A DNA stretch of 64,000 nt from Massilia sp. 9096 (GTDB lineage: Bacteria > Pseudomonadota > Gammaproteobacteria > Burkholderiales > Burkholderiaceae_D), in assembly GCF_000745265.1 (NCBI RefSeq), contig NZ_JQNN01000001.1:2976001-3040000 (forward strand), written 5' to 3'. The notes beneath the pieces were generated by a model, which was not told where the DNA came from, ran no database searches, and worked only from the letters and a program-made list of their open reading frames with translations. Shown here in pieces: positions 35,301 to 43,917 of the stretch (positions are counted from its first letter, which is position 1; each line of letters starts with the position of its first letter). Both the position numbers and the translations under genes were made by a program.

Positions 35301-36272
35301 TCATGCAGACGCCGCCTGCGCGACCGGCTCCGCGCCCGCGCGCGTCGCATTCGCGTAGCGCGCGGGGGGGACGCCGATATGGCGCGCGAACGCCACGCTG
35401 AAGGTGCTGGCCGAGCTGTAGCCGACCCGCTCGGCCACCTGCGCGATGGCGCAGCCGCCGCGCCGCAGCAAGTCCTTGGCCAGCGCCATGCGCCAGGCCA
35501 GCAGGTACTCCATCGGCGCCACCCCGACCGCGCGCGCAAAGCGCTCGAAAAAGGCCGAGCGCGACAGCGCCGCTTCCTGCGCCAGCTCGGCCACGGTCCA
35601 GGCGCGCGCCGGCGCCTCGTGGATGCGGCGCAGGGCCGCGGCCAGGCGCGCGTCAAGCAGGCCGCGCACCAGGCCGGGCGAAGCGCCGGTCTCGCTGTTC
35701 GAACGCAGCGCCTCGATCAGCAGCACCTCGAGCAGGCGCGCCATCACGACCTCGCGCGCCGGCCGGTCCGATCTGGCCTCGTCGTCGAGCAGCGCCACCA
35801 GGGTCGCCAGGCGCGCCTCGCCGCGCACGTGCACGTAACGCGGCAGCAGCGACACCAGCAGTGCCGCGTCGGGCGCATCGAACACGCAGTGGCCGATCAG
35901 GAAGCGCACGTCGACCGGCGCGTCGTGGTCGCCCAGGCGCGCTTCGCCGGGGCGGGGAAACGACGGCGGGGTGGCGAAATCGCGCTCGCCCGGCGTTTCC
36001 AGGCTCGCCATCGAGAACTCGCGCGTGGCCGGCACCAGCACGAAGTCGCCGGGCTGCAGCAGCAGCGGGGCCTCGCCCTGCAGCGTCATGCGGCACTGCC
36101 CTGCGAGCACCGCGCAATACGAAGGCTGGCCGGTGTCGGGGCGGCGCACGCCCCAGCGTCCGGCCGCGCCGACGATCTTGGTGAAGCGCACCGCCGGCTG
36201 CAGCAAGCCGACGACTTCGGCCAGCGGATCGATCGTCGCCGGATTCGTCTCTGGATGCGTCTGTGGATTCAT
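35301..36272 (-). CDS. AraC family transcriptional regulator (cupin type)
   Basis: A 323-residue regulator. Residues about 20-200 form an AraC-type cupin (SYCAVLAGQCRMTLQGEAPLLLQPGDFVLVP). The C-terminal pair of helix-turn-helices reads TVAELAQEAALSRSAFFERFARAVGVAPMEYLLAWRMALAKDLLRRGG and IAQVAERVGYSSASTFSVAFARHIGVPPARY. It diverges from the SDR at 36370 with about 100 bases between, so it is a likely regulator of that SDR and of the transporter downstream. Confidence 0.9.
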   Translation of the reverse strand: MNPQTHPETNPATIDPLAEVVGLLQPAVRFTKIVGAAGRWGVRRPDTGQPSYCAVLAGQCRMTLQGEAPLLLQPGDFVLVPATREFSMASLETPGERDFATPPSFPRPGEARLGDHDAPVDVRFLIGHCVFDAPDAALLVSLLPRYVHVRGEARLATLVALLDDEARSDRPAREVVMARLLEVLLIEALRSNSETGASPGLVRGLLDARLAAALRRIHEAPARAWTVAELAQEAALSRSAFFERFARAVGVAPMEYLLAWRMALAKDLLRRGGCAIAQVAERVGYSSASTFSVAFARHIGVPPARYANATRAGAEPVAQAASA

Positions 36273-36369
36273 CTCTGGACTCTCGCGAAATTTTCTCGGA
36301 CTTCCGATTGTAGCCCGTCCGGCGCGGCTCGGCTATCGTTCCGTTACACCCTCTACAAGGAGTCCCATC

Positions 36370-37116
36370 ATGCAAACCGTATTGATCACCGGCTGCTCGT
36401 CCGGCTTCGGTCTCGAGACCGCGCGCCTGTTCCTGGAACGCGGCTGGAACGTCGTCGCCACCATGCGCACGCCGCGCACCGACCTGCTGCCGGCGTCCGA
36501 ACGCCTGCGCGTGCTGGCGCTCGACGTCGGCAGCGAGGCCAGCATCGCCGCCGCCGTGCAAGCCGCCGGCCCGATCGACGCGCTGGTCAACAATGCCGGC
36601 ATCGGCATGCTGTACCCGCTCGAAGCCACGCCGATGGCGACCACGCGCGCGGTGTTCGAGACCAACACGCTCGGTACCATTGCACTGACCCAGGCCGTGC
36701 TGCCGGCCATGCGCGCGCGCGGCGCCGGCGCGATCGTCAACGTGACCTCGACCGTGACCCTGAAACCCCTGCAGCTGCTGTCGGTGTACACGGCCAGCAA
36801 GGCGGCCGTGAACGCATTCACGGAGTCGCTCGCGCTCGAGCTGGCGCCGCTGGGCATCCGCGCGCGCCTGGTGCTGCCGGGGATGGCGCCGACGACCAAC
36901 TTCGGCCAGAACGCCGGCCCGCGCATGCAAGGCGAGATGCCGGAAGCCTACCGGCCGATGCTCGACGCGGTGTTCGGCGCCATGCGCGGCCACACCGGGC
37001 CGCTGACGCAGGCCGCCGACGTGGCGGAGGCGGTGTGGCGCGCGGTGACCGATCCGAACGCGCCGATGCGCATCCCGGCCGGCGCCGATGCCGAGGCGCT
37101 GGCGGCCTCGCTCTGA
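36370..37116 (+). CDS. SDR family oxidoreductase (divergent from AraC regulator)
   Basis: A 248-residue SDR: VLITGCSSGFGLETARLF, NNAGIGMLYPLEATP, a Ser in VNVTSTVTLKP, YTASKAAVNAF, and LVLPGMAPTTNF. The GCSSGFG loop is typical of the subfamily annotated as SDR oxidoreductases under AraC control in many proteobacteria. Substrate unknown. CAAGGAG precedes the ATG. Its end converges on a minus-strand secreted protein. Confidence 0.9.
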   Translation: MQTVLITGCSSGFGLETARLFLERGWNVVATMRTPRTDLLPASERLRVLALDVGSEASIAAAVQAAGPIDALVNNAGIGMLYPLEATPMATTRAVFETNTLGTIALTQAVLPAMRARGAGAIVNVTSTVTLKPLQLLSVYTASKAAVNAFTESLALELAPLGIRARLVLPGMAPTTNFGQNAGPRMQGEMPEAYRPMLDAVFGAMRGHTGPLTQAADVAEAVWRAVTDPNAPMRIPAGADAEALAASL

Positions 37117-37141
37117 TCACCCCGGGTGCGGCATGCGCCCG

Positions 37142-37645
37142 TCATTCTTCGGGTGGCAGGCAGCCGTACAGCCGGTGGCTTTCGCGGTCGCTGCTGACGA
37201 TCTGGTGCACCAGCAGGCTGCCGTCGCGCTGGCGCGCCAGGCAAAAGCGCGCCTCGTAGCTGGGCGCCGCGGCGTGGCTGCGCGGACGCGCGTCGATGTG
37301 CAGGGTGTAGACGCGGCCCGCTTCCAGCGCCGCCGATGCGCTGCGCGGCAGCGCGGCCACGCGGCCGCCGTAGGGCACGCACATCGAAAAGCTGAGCGGG
37401 AAGCTGCGCCCGGGCGGCATGCGCATCGTCCACAGCTGGCGCCGCCCGTCCGACACGCTCACGGCCTGAAAGTCGGACGTGCCGAGACGCTCCTCGCGCG
37501 GACTGATCGTGAAGCACGGTCCGCCGCGCGGCCCTTCGCGTACCTCGGCTTGGCCGACCCGGGCCTGGGCCGGCCGCACGGCGGCCATCAGGATCGCCGT
37601 CAACAGCGTTGCCAGCATGATGCCGCTCGGGTCTCGGGTGTGCAT
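37142..37645 (-). CDS. Exported protein of unknown function
   Basis: A 167-residue protein with a signal peptide (IMLATLLTAILMAAVRPAQA). The mature part is beta-rich with three Cys (GPCFTIS, FSMCVPYGG, EARFCLARQ) and a fourth near the end (LYGCLPPEE); it contains GTSDFQAVSVSDGRRQLWTMRMPPGRSFPLS. I do not recognise the family. A periplasmic location is likely. Start chosen at the signal peptide; GAGGCAG precedes it. Confidence 0.7.
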   Translation of the reverse strand: MHTRDPSGIMLATLLTAILMAAVRPAQARVGQAEVREGPRGGPCFTISPREERLGTSDFQAVSVSDGRRQLWTMRMPPGRSFPLSFSMCVPYGGRVAALPRSASAALEAGRVYTLHIDARPRSHAAAPSYEARFCLARQRDGSLLVHQIVSSDRESHRLYGCLPPEE

Positions 37646-37869
37646 GGCTGCCTCGTGTATGAAAAAACGCAAGGCAAAGCCTACGATGGTGCGTGGGGTG
37701 GCTGTTGAGTACGCGCAAGGTCGAGCTTGCAAGCGTGCAGCGTGTCCGGCGCCGCTCCGCCCTTTTCCGGCGCCGGCGCCGGCCTGGGCCATGCCAGGCT
37801 GACCCGTGCGGCGCGCCGGCGCCGCCTTTGGTAAGCTGGGCTCATCCACATGTCTATACGAGATCGACG

Positions 37870-38334
37870 ATGAACCTGCGCAGCCTGCTTCCTTCCATCC
37901 TGATCGGCGCCGTCGCCAGCGCCCGCTCGATGACGCCAATGGCCACGATCGCCACGGCGCGCCTGGCCGGCCGCGACACCCCGGGCACGCTCGCCCTGCT
38001 CGACCGCCCCGTCTTCAAATACGGCGCACTCGCCATGGGCGTGGGTGAACTGTTCGGCGACAAGATGAAGAGTGCGCCCGACCGCACGGTCGCCCTCGGC
38101 CTGCTCGCACGCGTGATGAGCGCCGCGATCGCCGGCGCCGCCCTGGCGCCCGAGGGCGAGGAAAAAGAAGGCGCCGCCGTGGCCGTGGCCACCGCCGTGC
38201 CGCTGGCCTACCTGACGCTCGCCGCACGCAAGCAGGCCATGGCGCGCATCGGTCAGACCCGCAGCGGCCTGATCGAAGACGCCCTCATCGTCGCGGCCGG
38301 CGCGGCGATCGTGGCGCTGGCCACGCGCGACTGA
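37870..38334 (+). CDS. DUF4126 membrane protein
   Basis: A 154-residue membrane protein with the DUF4126 pattern NLRSLLPSILIGAVASARSMTPMATIATARLAG, PVFKYGALAMGVGELFGDKMKSAPDRT, and GLLARVMSAAIAGAALA. About four membrane segments. Function unknown. It diverges from the exported protein to its left; 224 bases between them show nothing clear. Confidence 0.82.
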   Translation: MNLRSLLPSILIGAVASARSMTPMATIATARLAGRDTPGTLALLDRPVFKYGALAMGVGELFGDKMKSAPDRTVALGLLARVMSAAIAGAALAPEGEEKEGAAVAVATAVPLAYLTLAARKQAMARIGQTRSGLIEDALIVAAGAAIVALATRD

Positions 38335-38354
38335 TTTGTTACCGAAAATCATCT

Positions 38355-38381
38355 TTGAATGTCGATAAATCTTACATTCAA
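38355..38381. promoter_or_regulatory. 27-bp inverted repeat, candidate enhancer-binding site
   Basis: TTGAATGT, 11 bases, then ACATTCAA: perfect 8-bp arms. Its centre is about 100 bases upstream of the predicted sigma-54 transcription start of the PEP-CTERM gene, the usual place for an enhancer-binding activator such as PrsR. A related half (TATTCAAATGAA) follows near 38397. Confidence 0.65.
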
Positions 38382-38441
38382 CGTTATGCTGGCAGGTATT
38401 CAAATGAAGATCATGATCTGATACCCGGGCGGCTACCCAAA

Positions 38442-38457
38442 TGGCATAGCGCTTGCT
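38442..38457 (+). promoter_or_regulatory. Sigma-54 (RpoN) -24/-12 promoter
   Basis: TGGCATAGCGCTTGCT matches the consensus TGGCAyr-N4-TTGCw with GG and GC exactly ten bases apart. The start would be about 38468, giving a 42-base leader before the ATG with GGAGA. PEP-CTERM genes in betaproteobacteria are known to use RpoN. Confidence 0.82.
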
Positions 38458-38509
38458 TTCGTGTTGGACACCCGAGCCATGCCCGGGACACACCCAACCG
38501 GAGACAACC

Positions 38510-39487
38510 ATGCATATTTCTTCCCGCCTGCTCAAGACGAGCGCCGCGGTCCTTGGCGCGCTCGCGCTGGCAGCGCAAGCGGCCCCCGTTTCAGCCACCA
38601 CCATTCTGTTCATCGGCAACAGTTATACCTACGGTGAACCGGCAGGCGCCGCACCCATCGTCCAGAATTACCAGCCGGGCACGGTCAATGACTTGAACCA
38701 CTCGGGCATCGGTGGCGTGCCAGCCTTGTTCAAGGCCATGACGGTGGAGGCGGGACTGCATTACGACGTCAGCCTGGAAACGGTGCCCGGCGTCGGTGTC
38801 GATTATCACTACAACAACAAGCTCAACACTGTTCTCGGCTCCTACGACAAGGTGCTGCTGCAGAGCTACAGCACGCTGGACGCGTCCAAGCCGGGCGATC
38901 CGTCGACGCTCATCAAGTATTCCGGATTGCTCGCGCAAGCCTTCCACGACATCAACCCGAACGTCGACGTCATGCTGACCTCGACCTGGTCGCGCGCCGA
39001 CCTGACCTATAAAACCAACAGCCCGTGGCTCGGCAAGCCGATCGAACAGATGGCATTGGACGTGCGCAACGGCTACAACGCCGCCGACGCCGCCTCCAAT
39101 CTCATCAACGGCGTGATTCCGGTAGGCCAGGCCTGGAACCGCGCAATCGACGGCGGCCTGGCCGACGCCAACCCATATGACGGCATCGGTGCCGGCCAGA
39201 TCGACCTGTGGGCGCCGGAAAACTACCACGCCAGCCCGTACGGCTATTATCTGGAAGCGTTGACGATCTTCGGCAGCGTCACCGGACTCGATCCTGCTTT
39301 GCTGGGCGCCGGCGACAGCGTCGCACGCGATCTCGGCATCGACAGCTCGACCGCGGCGGCGCTGCAGGGCTACGCATCGGCACAGCTGGCTTCGGAACAG
39401 GTTCCCGAGCCGAACATGGCCTTGATGTTCCTGACGGTGGGCGGGCTGATGGTCGTGGCGCGCCGGCGCAAGCAGTCGCAGCGTTGA
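38510..39487 (+). CDS. PEP-CTERM sorted protein with SGNH-hydrolase-like domain
   Basis: A 325-residue surface protein. After a signal peptide (AAVLGALALAAQAAPVSA) it has ILFIGNSYTYG, an SGNH/GDSL block I with the nucleophile Ser and Asn; DVMLTSTWSRAD; and WAPENYHASPYGYYLEAL, where His can serve as the catalytic base. The C-terminus is a PEP-CTERM signal: VPEPN, hydrophobic segment (MALMFLTVGGLMVVA), then RRRK. These proteins are processed by exosortase and tied to exopolysaccharide; an esterase acting on the matrix is my inference. The exosortase genes lie elsewhere. Sigma-54 promoter upstream. Confidence 0.88.
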   Translation: MHISSRLLKTSAAVLGALALAAQAAPVSATTILFIGNSYTYGEPAGAAPIVQNYQPGTVNDLNHSGIGGVPALFKAMTVEAGLHYDVSLETVPGVGVDYHYNNKLNTVLGSYDKVLLQSYSTLDASKPGDPSTLIKYSGLLAQAFHDINPNVDVMLTSTWSRADLTYKTNSPWLGKPIEQMALDVRNGYNAADAASNLINGVIPVGQAWNRAIDGGLADANPYDGIGAGQIDLWAPENYHASPYGYYLEALTIFGSVTGLDPALLGAGDSVARDLGIDSSTAAALQGYASAQLASEQVPEPNMALMFLTVGGLMVVARRRKQSQR

Positions 39488-39686
39488 TGCTGCCGGGCCG
39501 GGCGATGGCTTCGAGCCAAGTTCCGGCCTTTCCTTTGTTAAGTCGCCCAATCGCTCCCAAAAACTTTCGACGTATAAATGCTGGAACAGGCGGGTTGATC
39601 TTGCTCGACCCTACGTCCTGCCCCCTCCCAAGCATGCCCTAAGCAGCCAGGCAAGAATTGCCGTTCAACGTCAACGGAGGCAAAGC

Positions 39687-40112
39687 ATGTCGGAATTCTA
39701 TAAATACTTCAAAGAAAATATGGAAGGTCTCGGGCTCACCCCACCACCGGAAAGCCTCTACGGAACGCAAGCACTTGCTATCTCGACAATCAGTGCGATC
39801 CTTGCCTACATTGACAAGTTCGGGACGAAAGTGACTGTGATGGAAATGGTGGGAGCGGGCACCAAACTGGAGAAACTGACTGTGATGGGATCATTAGGCG
39901 CTGCCTATTACGCCGGAGCACTGATCGGTAGCCTTGCAGTTGCGACAGGCCGAACATTAAGCAGCGGCACTTCGCTGGCGGATGTGCTGCTAGAGGCATC
40001 CAAATGGAAGTTAAAGCGCCCATGGCTTACATCGCTTCTGCTTCGAATGCCCGGACTCTACGATCCGACAATGTCAGATCGCACCTGTTACAAGCAATGC
40101 AAGGTGCGTTAA
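39687..40112 (+). CDS. Small membrane-associated protein of unknown function
   Basis: A 141-residue protein from a distinctly less GC-rich stretch. It begins MSEFYKYFKENMEGLGLTPP, has two hydrophobic helical parts (TQALAISTISAILAYIDKFG and LGAAYYAGALIGSLAVATG) and ends with a basic segment containing two Cys (TCYKQCKVR). GGAGGC precedes the ATG. The stop overlaps the next gene by one base (TAATG). Its partner gene encodes another small membrane protein, and a metallopeptidase gene converges from the right. I cannot name the family; an immunity or accessory role is only a hypothesis. Confidence 0.7.
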   Translation: MSEFYKYFKENMEGLGLTPPPESLYGTQALAISTISAILAYIDKFGTKVTVMEMVGAGTKLEKLTVMGSLGAAYYAGALIGSLAVATGRTLSSGTSLADVLLEASKWKLKRPWLTSLLLRMPGLYDPTMSDRTCYKQCKVR

Positions 40113-40300
40113 TGAAAGACTTCGTACTGTTGCTCGTTACGGGCGCTGGAGTTTCCTTGTTCGCTTGGGCATTCTGGCACTATTTGGGGAACGATGCGGC
40201 GTGCATATTGACGACTGTCGTTCTTGTCGGCGTCGTGGCCGATAATGCCCGGCTTCGTCGCAGATTACGCGAGAAGCAAGGCGGCGCTAAAGGCATATGA
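40112..40300 (+). CDS. Tiny two-helix membrane protein
   Basis: A 62-residue protein with two membrane helices (FVLLLVTGAGVSLFAWAFWHYL and CILTTVVLVGVVADNA) and a short Arg/Lys-rich tail (RLRRRLREKQGG). Its ATG overlaps the upstream stop (TAATG), showing translational coupling with the 141-residue protein. A longer in-frame start exists but would overlap the upstream gene by 36 codons. Function unknown. Confidence 0.6.
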   Translation: MKDFVLLLVTGAGVSLFAWAFWHYLGNDAACILTTVVLVGVVADNARLRRRLREKQGGAKGI

Positions 40301-40304
40301 AACG

Positions 40305-40904
40305 CTACAGTTTGAGAAGCAGTGGCCAGCGCCCGTAATCGCGCGGCAGATTCTCCACGCTGGCCGGATCGCCAAGAAAGTCCGCCAGCACCTCTTCATA
40401 TAGATGCAGGCTGTGCGCGTAACGCCGCTGGCGCATGGATCGCGACGAATTCAGGTGCTTGAGCACAAAGTAATCGGCCAGCAGATCGCCCTGCGCTTCC
40501 ATGTTGAAGTCTGCCAGCGTCTTGCCCGGCGCCAGCTCGTAGTCGTAGGACAGCCCGATCCGCACCGCTCCGCGCAGGCGTACCGCATACCCCAGTTGAT
40601 GCTGCCACACATGCACTATCTCATGCAGGAACCAATGCACGACCGGCGGATCGCCGCGCGTGTAATCCGGGAGAAAACATGAATGGTGAAAGTACATGCT
40701 GCCGTTCGGCGTCATGCAGCAGTTCTTCGGTTGAAATGGGATGTAGCGGCGCGCATGGATGCGGACCCGCCCGTAGTCGATGGATTGGCCGAACAGCAGC
40801 GTTGCCATCGTGATTTCGCTGCGCGTCAGCGCGCGCGAACGATGTGATCCGTAACGCTGGCCATCACGATATGCCGGCGCCCATGCTTTGATGTCCTTGT
40901 CCAT
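40305..40904 (-). CDS. HExxH zinc metallopeptidase-like protein (Vgr/Rhs-associated type)
   Basis: A 199-residue protein without a signal peptide. It has LTRSEITMATLLFGQSIDYGRVRIHARRYIPFQP, an N-terminal pattern I associate with the 'vgr related' proteins near T6SS/Rhs genes, the zinc motif WFLHEIVHVWQHQLG, and NMEAQGDLLADYF whose Glu fits a gluzincin third ligand. It is probably a peptidase or peptidoglycan-active effector, but no VgrG, PAAR or Rhs gene is in the window. It converges on two membrane-protein genes. Start ATG 40902-40904 chosen; the frame extends 17 codons further. Confidence 0.72.
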   Translation of the reverse strand: MDKDIKAWAPAYRDGQRYGSHRSRALTRSEITMATLLFGQSIDYGRVRIHARRYIPFQPKNCCMTPNGSMYFHHSCFLPDYTRGDPPVVHWFLHEIVHVWQHQLGYAVRLRGAVRIGLSYDYELAPGKTLADFNMEAQGDLLADYFVLKHLNSSRSMRQRRYAHSLHLYEEVLADFLGDPASVENLPRDYGRWPLLLKL

Positions 40905-41047
40905 GCGTGGATCGTACAACAGCGACAGCAAAACAGCCCGGCAAGGCCGCGTCATGCCGTGTGCAGGCGGCGGCGCCGAACGGCAGCGCCACCCTCTTCG
41001 TCCCGCCTGCCGTTAAGCTACGCGCCAGGCGAGACCTTGCAAGGACC

Positions 41048-41686
41048 TCAGGCCGGCTTGCGCAGCGCAGCCGCCGACCTGGCCAGCTCGGTGATCAGGT
41101 CCCAGTCGCCATTCTTCATGGCGTCCGCCGGGGTCAGCCAGGAGCCGCCCACGCAAGCCACGTTCTTCAGCGCCAGGAATTGCGGCGCGGTCTCGATCGA
41201 GATGCCGCCGGTCGGGCAGAAGGTCACGTCCGGCAGCGGGCCGGCGATCGCCTTGAGCATGCCGACGCCACCCGCCGGCACCGCCGGGAACAGTTTCAGC
41301 TGCTTGAAGCCGGCTTCGCGCGCGACCATCACTTCGGACGGGGTCATGCAGCCCGGCAGCAGCGGCAAGCCACTCGACTTGGCCGCCTGGATCAGCGCGG
41401 CGGTCAATCCCGGCGACACGCCGAACACCGCGCCGGCGTCGCGCGCCTGGGCGAATTCTTCCGGCTGGGTCAGCGTGCCGACGCCGACGATCGCGCCTTC
41501 GACTTGCGCCATGTCGCGGATCGCCTGCAGGCCGTGCCTGGTGCGCAGGGTCACCTCGAGCACGCGGATGCCGCCGGCGACCAGGGCCTTGGCCAGGGGA
41601 ACGGCGTGCTCCGGTTCGTCGATCGCGATGACCGGGATCACGCTCGCGGAGCGCATGATGTCAAGCAGGTTCATTTCGGTACTCAT
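41048..41686 (-). CDS. eda: KDPG/KHG aldolase (Entner-Doudoroff)
   Basis: Cleaves 2-keto-3-deoxy-6-phosphogluconate to pyruvate and glyceraldehyde-3-phosphate. In its 212 residues are VIAIDE, catalytic Glu in [20 protein letters not shown], the Schiff-base Lys in [11 protein letters not shown], and the phosphate loop [13 protein letters not shown]. Follows edd by 12 bases in the same transcript, so it should share HexR control. Confidence 0.96.
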   Translation of the reverse strand: MSTEMNLLDIMRSASVIPVIAIDEPEHAVPLAKALVAGGIRVLEVTLRTRHGLQAIRDMAQVEGAIVGVGTLTQPEEFAQARDAGAVFGVSPGLTAALIQAAKSSGLPLLPGCMTPSEVMVAREAGFKQLKLFPAVPAGGVGMLKAIAGPLPDVTFCPTGGISIETAPQFLALKNVACVGGSWLTPADAMKNGDWDLITELARSAAALRKPA

Positions 41687-41698
41687 GGGCTGTCTGCC

Positions 41699-43624
41699 TT
41701 ATTTCGTGGAGTTGGTTTTGCGGAACAGGAAATCTTCGTCCGAGCCGGGCATGATCTCGCCGCTGTCGGTGCCTTCGTGCAGCGGTACGGTGGTCGCGAT
41801 CGGCGACGGCAGCGGGAAGTGGGCGGCGCCCTCTTCCGCGGCGCTGACCGACTTGCGGAACACGTCGAACAGCTCGCGGCCCATGCCGATGTGGCTGGAC
41901 GACAGGTCGGCCGTGGCTTGCTTGCGCGCGGCCCAGATGTCGGCCGGCACCAGCGCTTCCAGGGTGCCGGCGGTCGCGTCGACGCGGATGATGTCGCCGT
42001 CGCGCACCAGGCCGAGCGGACCGCCGGCCAGGATTTCCGGCGACACGTGGATCGCCGCCGGCACCTTGCCCGACGCGCCCGACATGCGGCCGTCGGTGAC
42101 CATCGCGACGTGGTGGCCGGCGTCCTGCAGGTTCGACAGCGCCGGGGTCAGCGCGTGCAGTTCCGGCATGCCGTTGGCGCGCGGACCCTGGAAGCGGATC
42201 ACGGCGACGAAGTCGCGGTTCAGCTGGCCGGCCTGGTAGGCGTGCATGAAGTCTTCCTGCGAATCGAAGGTCAGGGCCGGGGCTTCGACGATGTGGTATT
42301 CCTTCTTGACCGCCGAGATCTTCATCACGGCGCGGCCCAGATTGCCCTGCACCAGTACCAGGCCGCCGTCCGGGGCGAACGGGTTGCTCGCCTTGCGCAG
42401 CACGCTCTCGTCGCCGCTCTGCTCCGGCACGTCCTTCCAGACCACCTTGTCGCCGTCCAGGAACGGCTCCTTGCAGTGCGCGCGCAGGCCGCGGCCGAGG
42501 ATGGTGTTGACGTCCTCGTGGGCCAGGCCGGCGTCCAGCAGTTCGCGGATCACGAAGCCCGGGCCGCCGGCGGCCTGGAAGTAATTGATGTCGGCTTCGC
42601 CGTTCGGATAGATGCGGGTCAGCGACGGCACGACTTTGGAGAGCTCGTCGAAGTCGTTCCAGTCGATCACGATGCCGGCCGCGCGCGCGATGGCCACCAG
42701 GTGCAGCGTGTGGTTGGTCGAGCCGCCGGTGGCGTGCAGTGCGACGATCGCGTTGACGATCGATTTCTCGTCGACGATATGGCCGATCGGCATGTAGTCG
42801 CCGCCCTGCTGGGAGATCTTGACGGCGTGCCGGGCCGCGGCGGCGGTCAGCGCGTCGCGCAGCGGGGTGCCCGGGGTGATGAAGGCGGCGCCCGGCAGAT
42901 GCAGGCCCATCATCTCCATCAGCATCTGGTTGCTGTTGGCGGTGCCGTAGAAGGTGCAGGTGCCGGCGCCGTGGTAGGAGGCGGCTTCGCCTTCCAGCAG
43001 CTCTTCGCGCGTGGCCTGGCCTTTCGCGTAGCGCTGGCGGATCGCGGCCTTTTCCTTGTTCGACAGGCCCGAAGTCATCGGACCGCCCGGCACGAAGATG
43101 CCCGGGATGTGGCCGAAGTGCAGCGCGCCGATCAACAGGCCCGGCACGATCTTGTCGCAGATGCCCAGGTACAGGCTGGCGTCGAACATATTGTGCGACA
43201 ACGCGATCGCGGTCGACATGGCGATCGTGTCGCGCGAGAACAGCGACAGTTCCATGCCCGGCTGGCCCTGGGTGACACCGTCGCACATGGCCGGCACGCC
43301 GCCCGCGAACTGGGCCACGGCGCCGACTTCGCGCACGGCGTCCTTGATCACTTTCGGGAAGTACTCGAACGGCTGGTGGGCCGACAGCATGTCGTTGTAC
43401 GAGGACACGATCGCCACCGACGGCTGCTTGTATTCGCGCAGCTTGAGCTTGTCGTTGGCCGGGAAGGCGGCGAACCCGTGCGCCAGGTTCGTGCACGACA
43501 GCGCGCCGCGCTGCACGCCCTTGATACGTGCCGCGTCCAGGTGCGCCAGGTAGGCCTGGCGCGAGGGGCGGCTGCGCTGGATGATGCGATTGGTTACCTG
43601 TTCAACTACGGGATGGACCGCCAT
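41699..43624 (-). CDS. edd: 6-phosphogluconate dehydratase
   Basis: Dehydrates 6-phosphogluconate to KDPG. The 641-residue protein has the IlvD/Edd [4Fe-4S] Cys: [21 protein letters not shown] and [15 protein letters not shown], plus [18 protein letters not shown] near the C-terminus. I take ATG 43624, which has AAGGAA six bases upstream; the ATG two codons earlier abuts that site. A HexR-like palindrome lies 27-41 bases upstream over a likely -10 (TAAAAT). First gene of edd-eda, divergent from pgi. Confidence 0.96.
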   Translation of the reverse strand: MAVHPVVEQVTNRIIQRSRPSRQAYLAHLDAARIKGVQRGALSCTNLAHGFAAFPANDKLKLREYKQPSVAIVSSYNDMLSAHQPFEYFPKVIKDAVREVGAVAQFAGGVPAMCDGVTQGQPGMELSLFSRDTIAMSTAIALSHNMFDASLYLGICDKIVPGLLIGALHFGHIPGIFVPGGPMTSGLSNKEKAAIRQRYAKGQATREELLEGEAASYHGAGTCTFYGTANSNQMLMEMMGLHLPGAAFITPGTPLRDALTAAAARHAVKISQQGGDYMPIGHIVDEKSIVNAIVALHATGGSTNHTLHLVAIARAAGIVIDWNDFDELSKVVPSLTRIYPNGEADINYFQAAGGPGFVIRELLDAGLAHEDVNTILGRGLRAHCKEPFLDGDKVVWKDVPEQSGDESVLRKASNPFAPDGGLVLVQGNLGRAVMKISAVKKEYHIVEAPALTFDSQEDFMHAYQAGQLNRDFVAVIRFQGPRANGMPELHALTPALSNLQDAGHHVAMVTDGRMSGASGKVPAAIHVSPEILAGGPLGLVRDGDIIRVDATAGTLEALVPADIWAARKQATADLSSSHIGMGRELFDVFRKSVSAAEEGAAHFPLPSPIATTVPLHEGTDSGEIMPGSDEDFLFRKTNSTK

Positions 43625-43650
43625 GATCATTTCCTTGTGAATTAGATTTC

Positions 43651-43665
43651 TGAAATTTTACTACG
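43651..43665. promoter_or_regulatory. HexR-type operator at edd
   Basis: TGAAATTTTACTACG (minus strand CGTAGTAAAATTTCA) fits the HexR consensus TGTARTnnnAYTACA with two end mismatches and covers the likely edd -10. Confidence 0.75.
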
Positions 43666-43716
43666 AAATGCGGGAGAGCGCATTTCGGTGGGAAATTTTT
43701 ATTGTTGCCAAACGGC

Positions 43717-43836
43717 GCGCCCGGGGCGTAGGCCCAGCGGCTGAGCGGCCTTTGACCAACACCGGAGCGTGTGCCGGCACTGCCAGCGTGCGCCGTCGGG
43801 CGCCTCGATCGTAGCAGCCGGGCGCGCCCCGGGCGC
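43717..43836. repeat. Long-range inverted repeat in the edd/pgi gap
   Basis: Twelve-base perfect arms GCGCCCGGGGCG and CGCCCCGGGCGC enclose 96 bases between the two HexR sites. The gap (43625-43917, 293 bases) otherwise holds promoters. The repeat could form a cruciform or loop, or be chance in GC-rich DNA. Confidence 0.35.
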
Positions 43837-43844
43837 CGCTTTTA

Positions 43845-43859
43845 TGTAGTGAATTTACG
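43845..43859. promoter_or_regulatory. HexR-type operator at pgi
   Basis: TGTAGTGAATTTACG matches the HexR palindrome closely and lies over the -35 region of a GATAAT box (43879-43884) that would serve pgi. Confidence 0.75.
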
Positions 43860-43917
43860 GCCGATTCCTGTATGATTCGATAATCTGCATAAAATGACAT
43901 CATACCGTCCAAACACC

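Noticed and set aside
38391..38406. Second sigma-54-like string TGGCAGGTATTCAAAT
   Set aside because: It has the -24 GG but no GC at the -12 position; the site at 38442-38457 is complete.
40907..43645. Plus-strand 912-codon open frame
   Set aside because: Antisense to eda and edd; composition His/Arg/Gly-rich without motifs.
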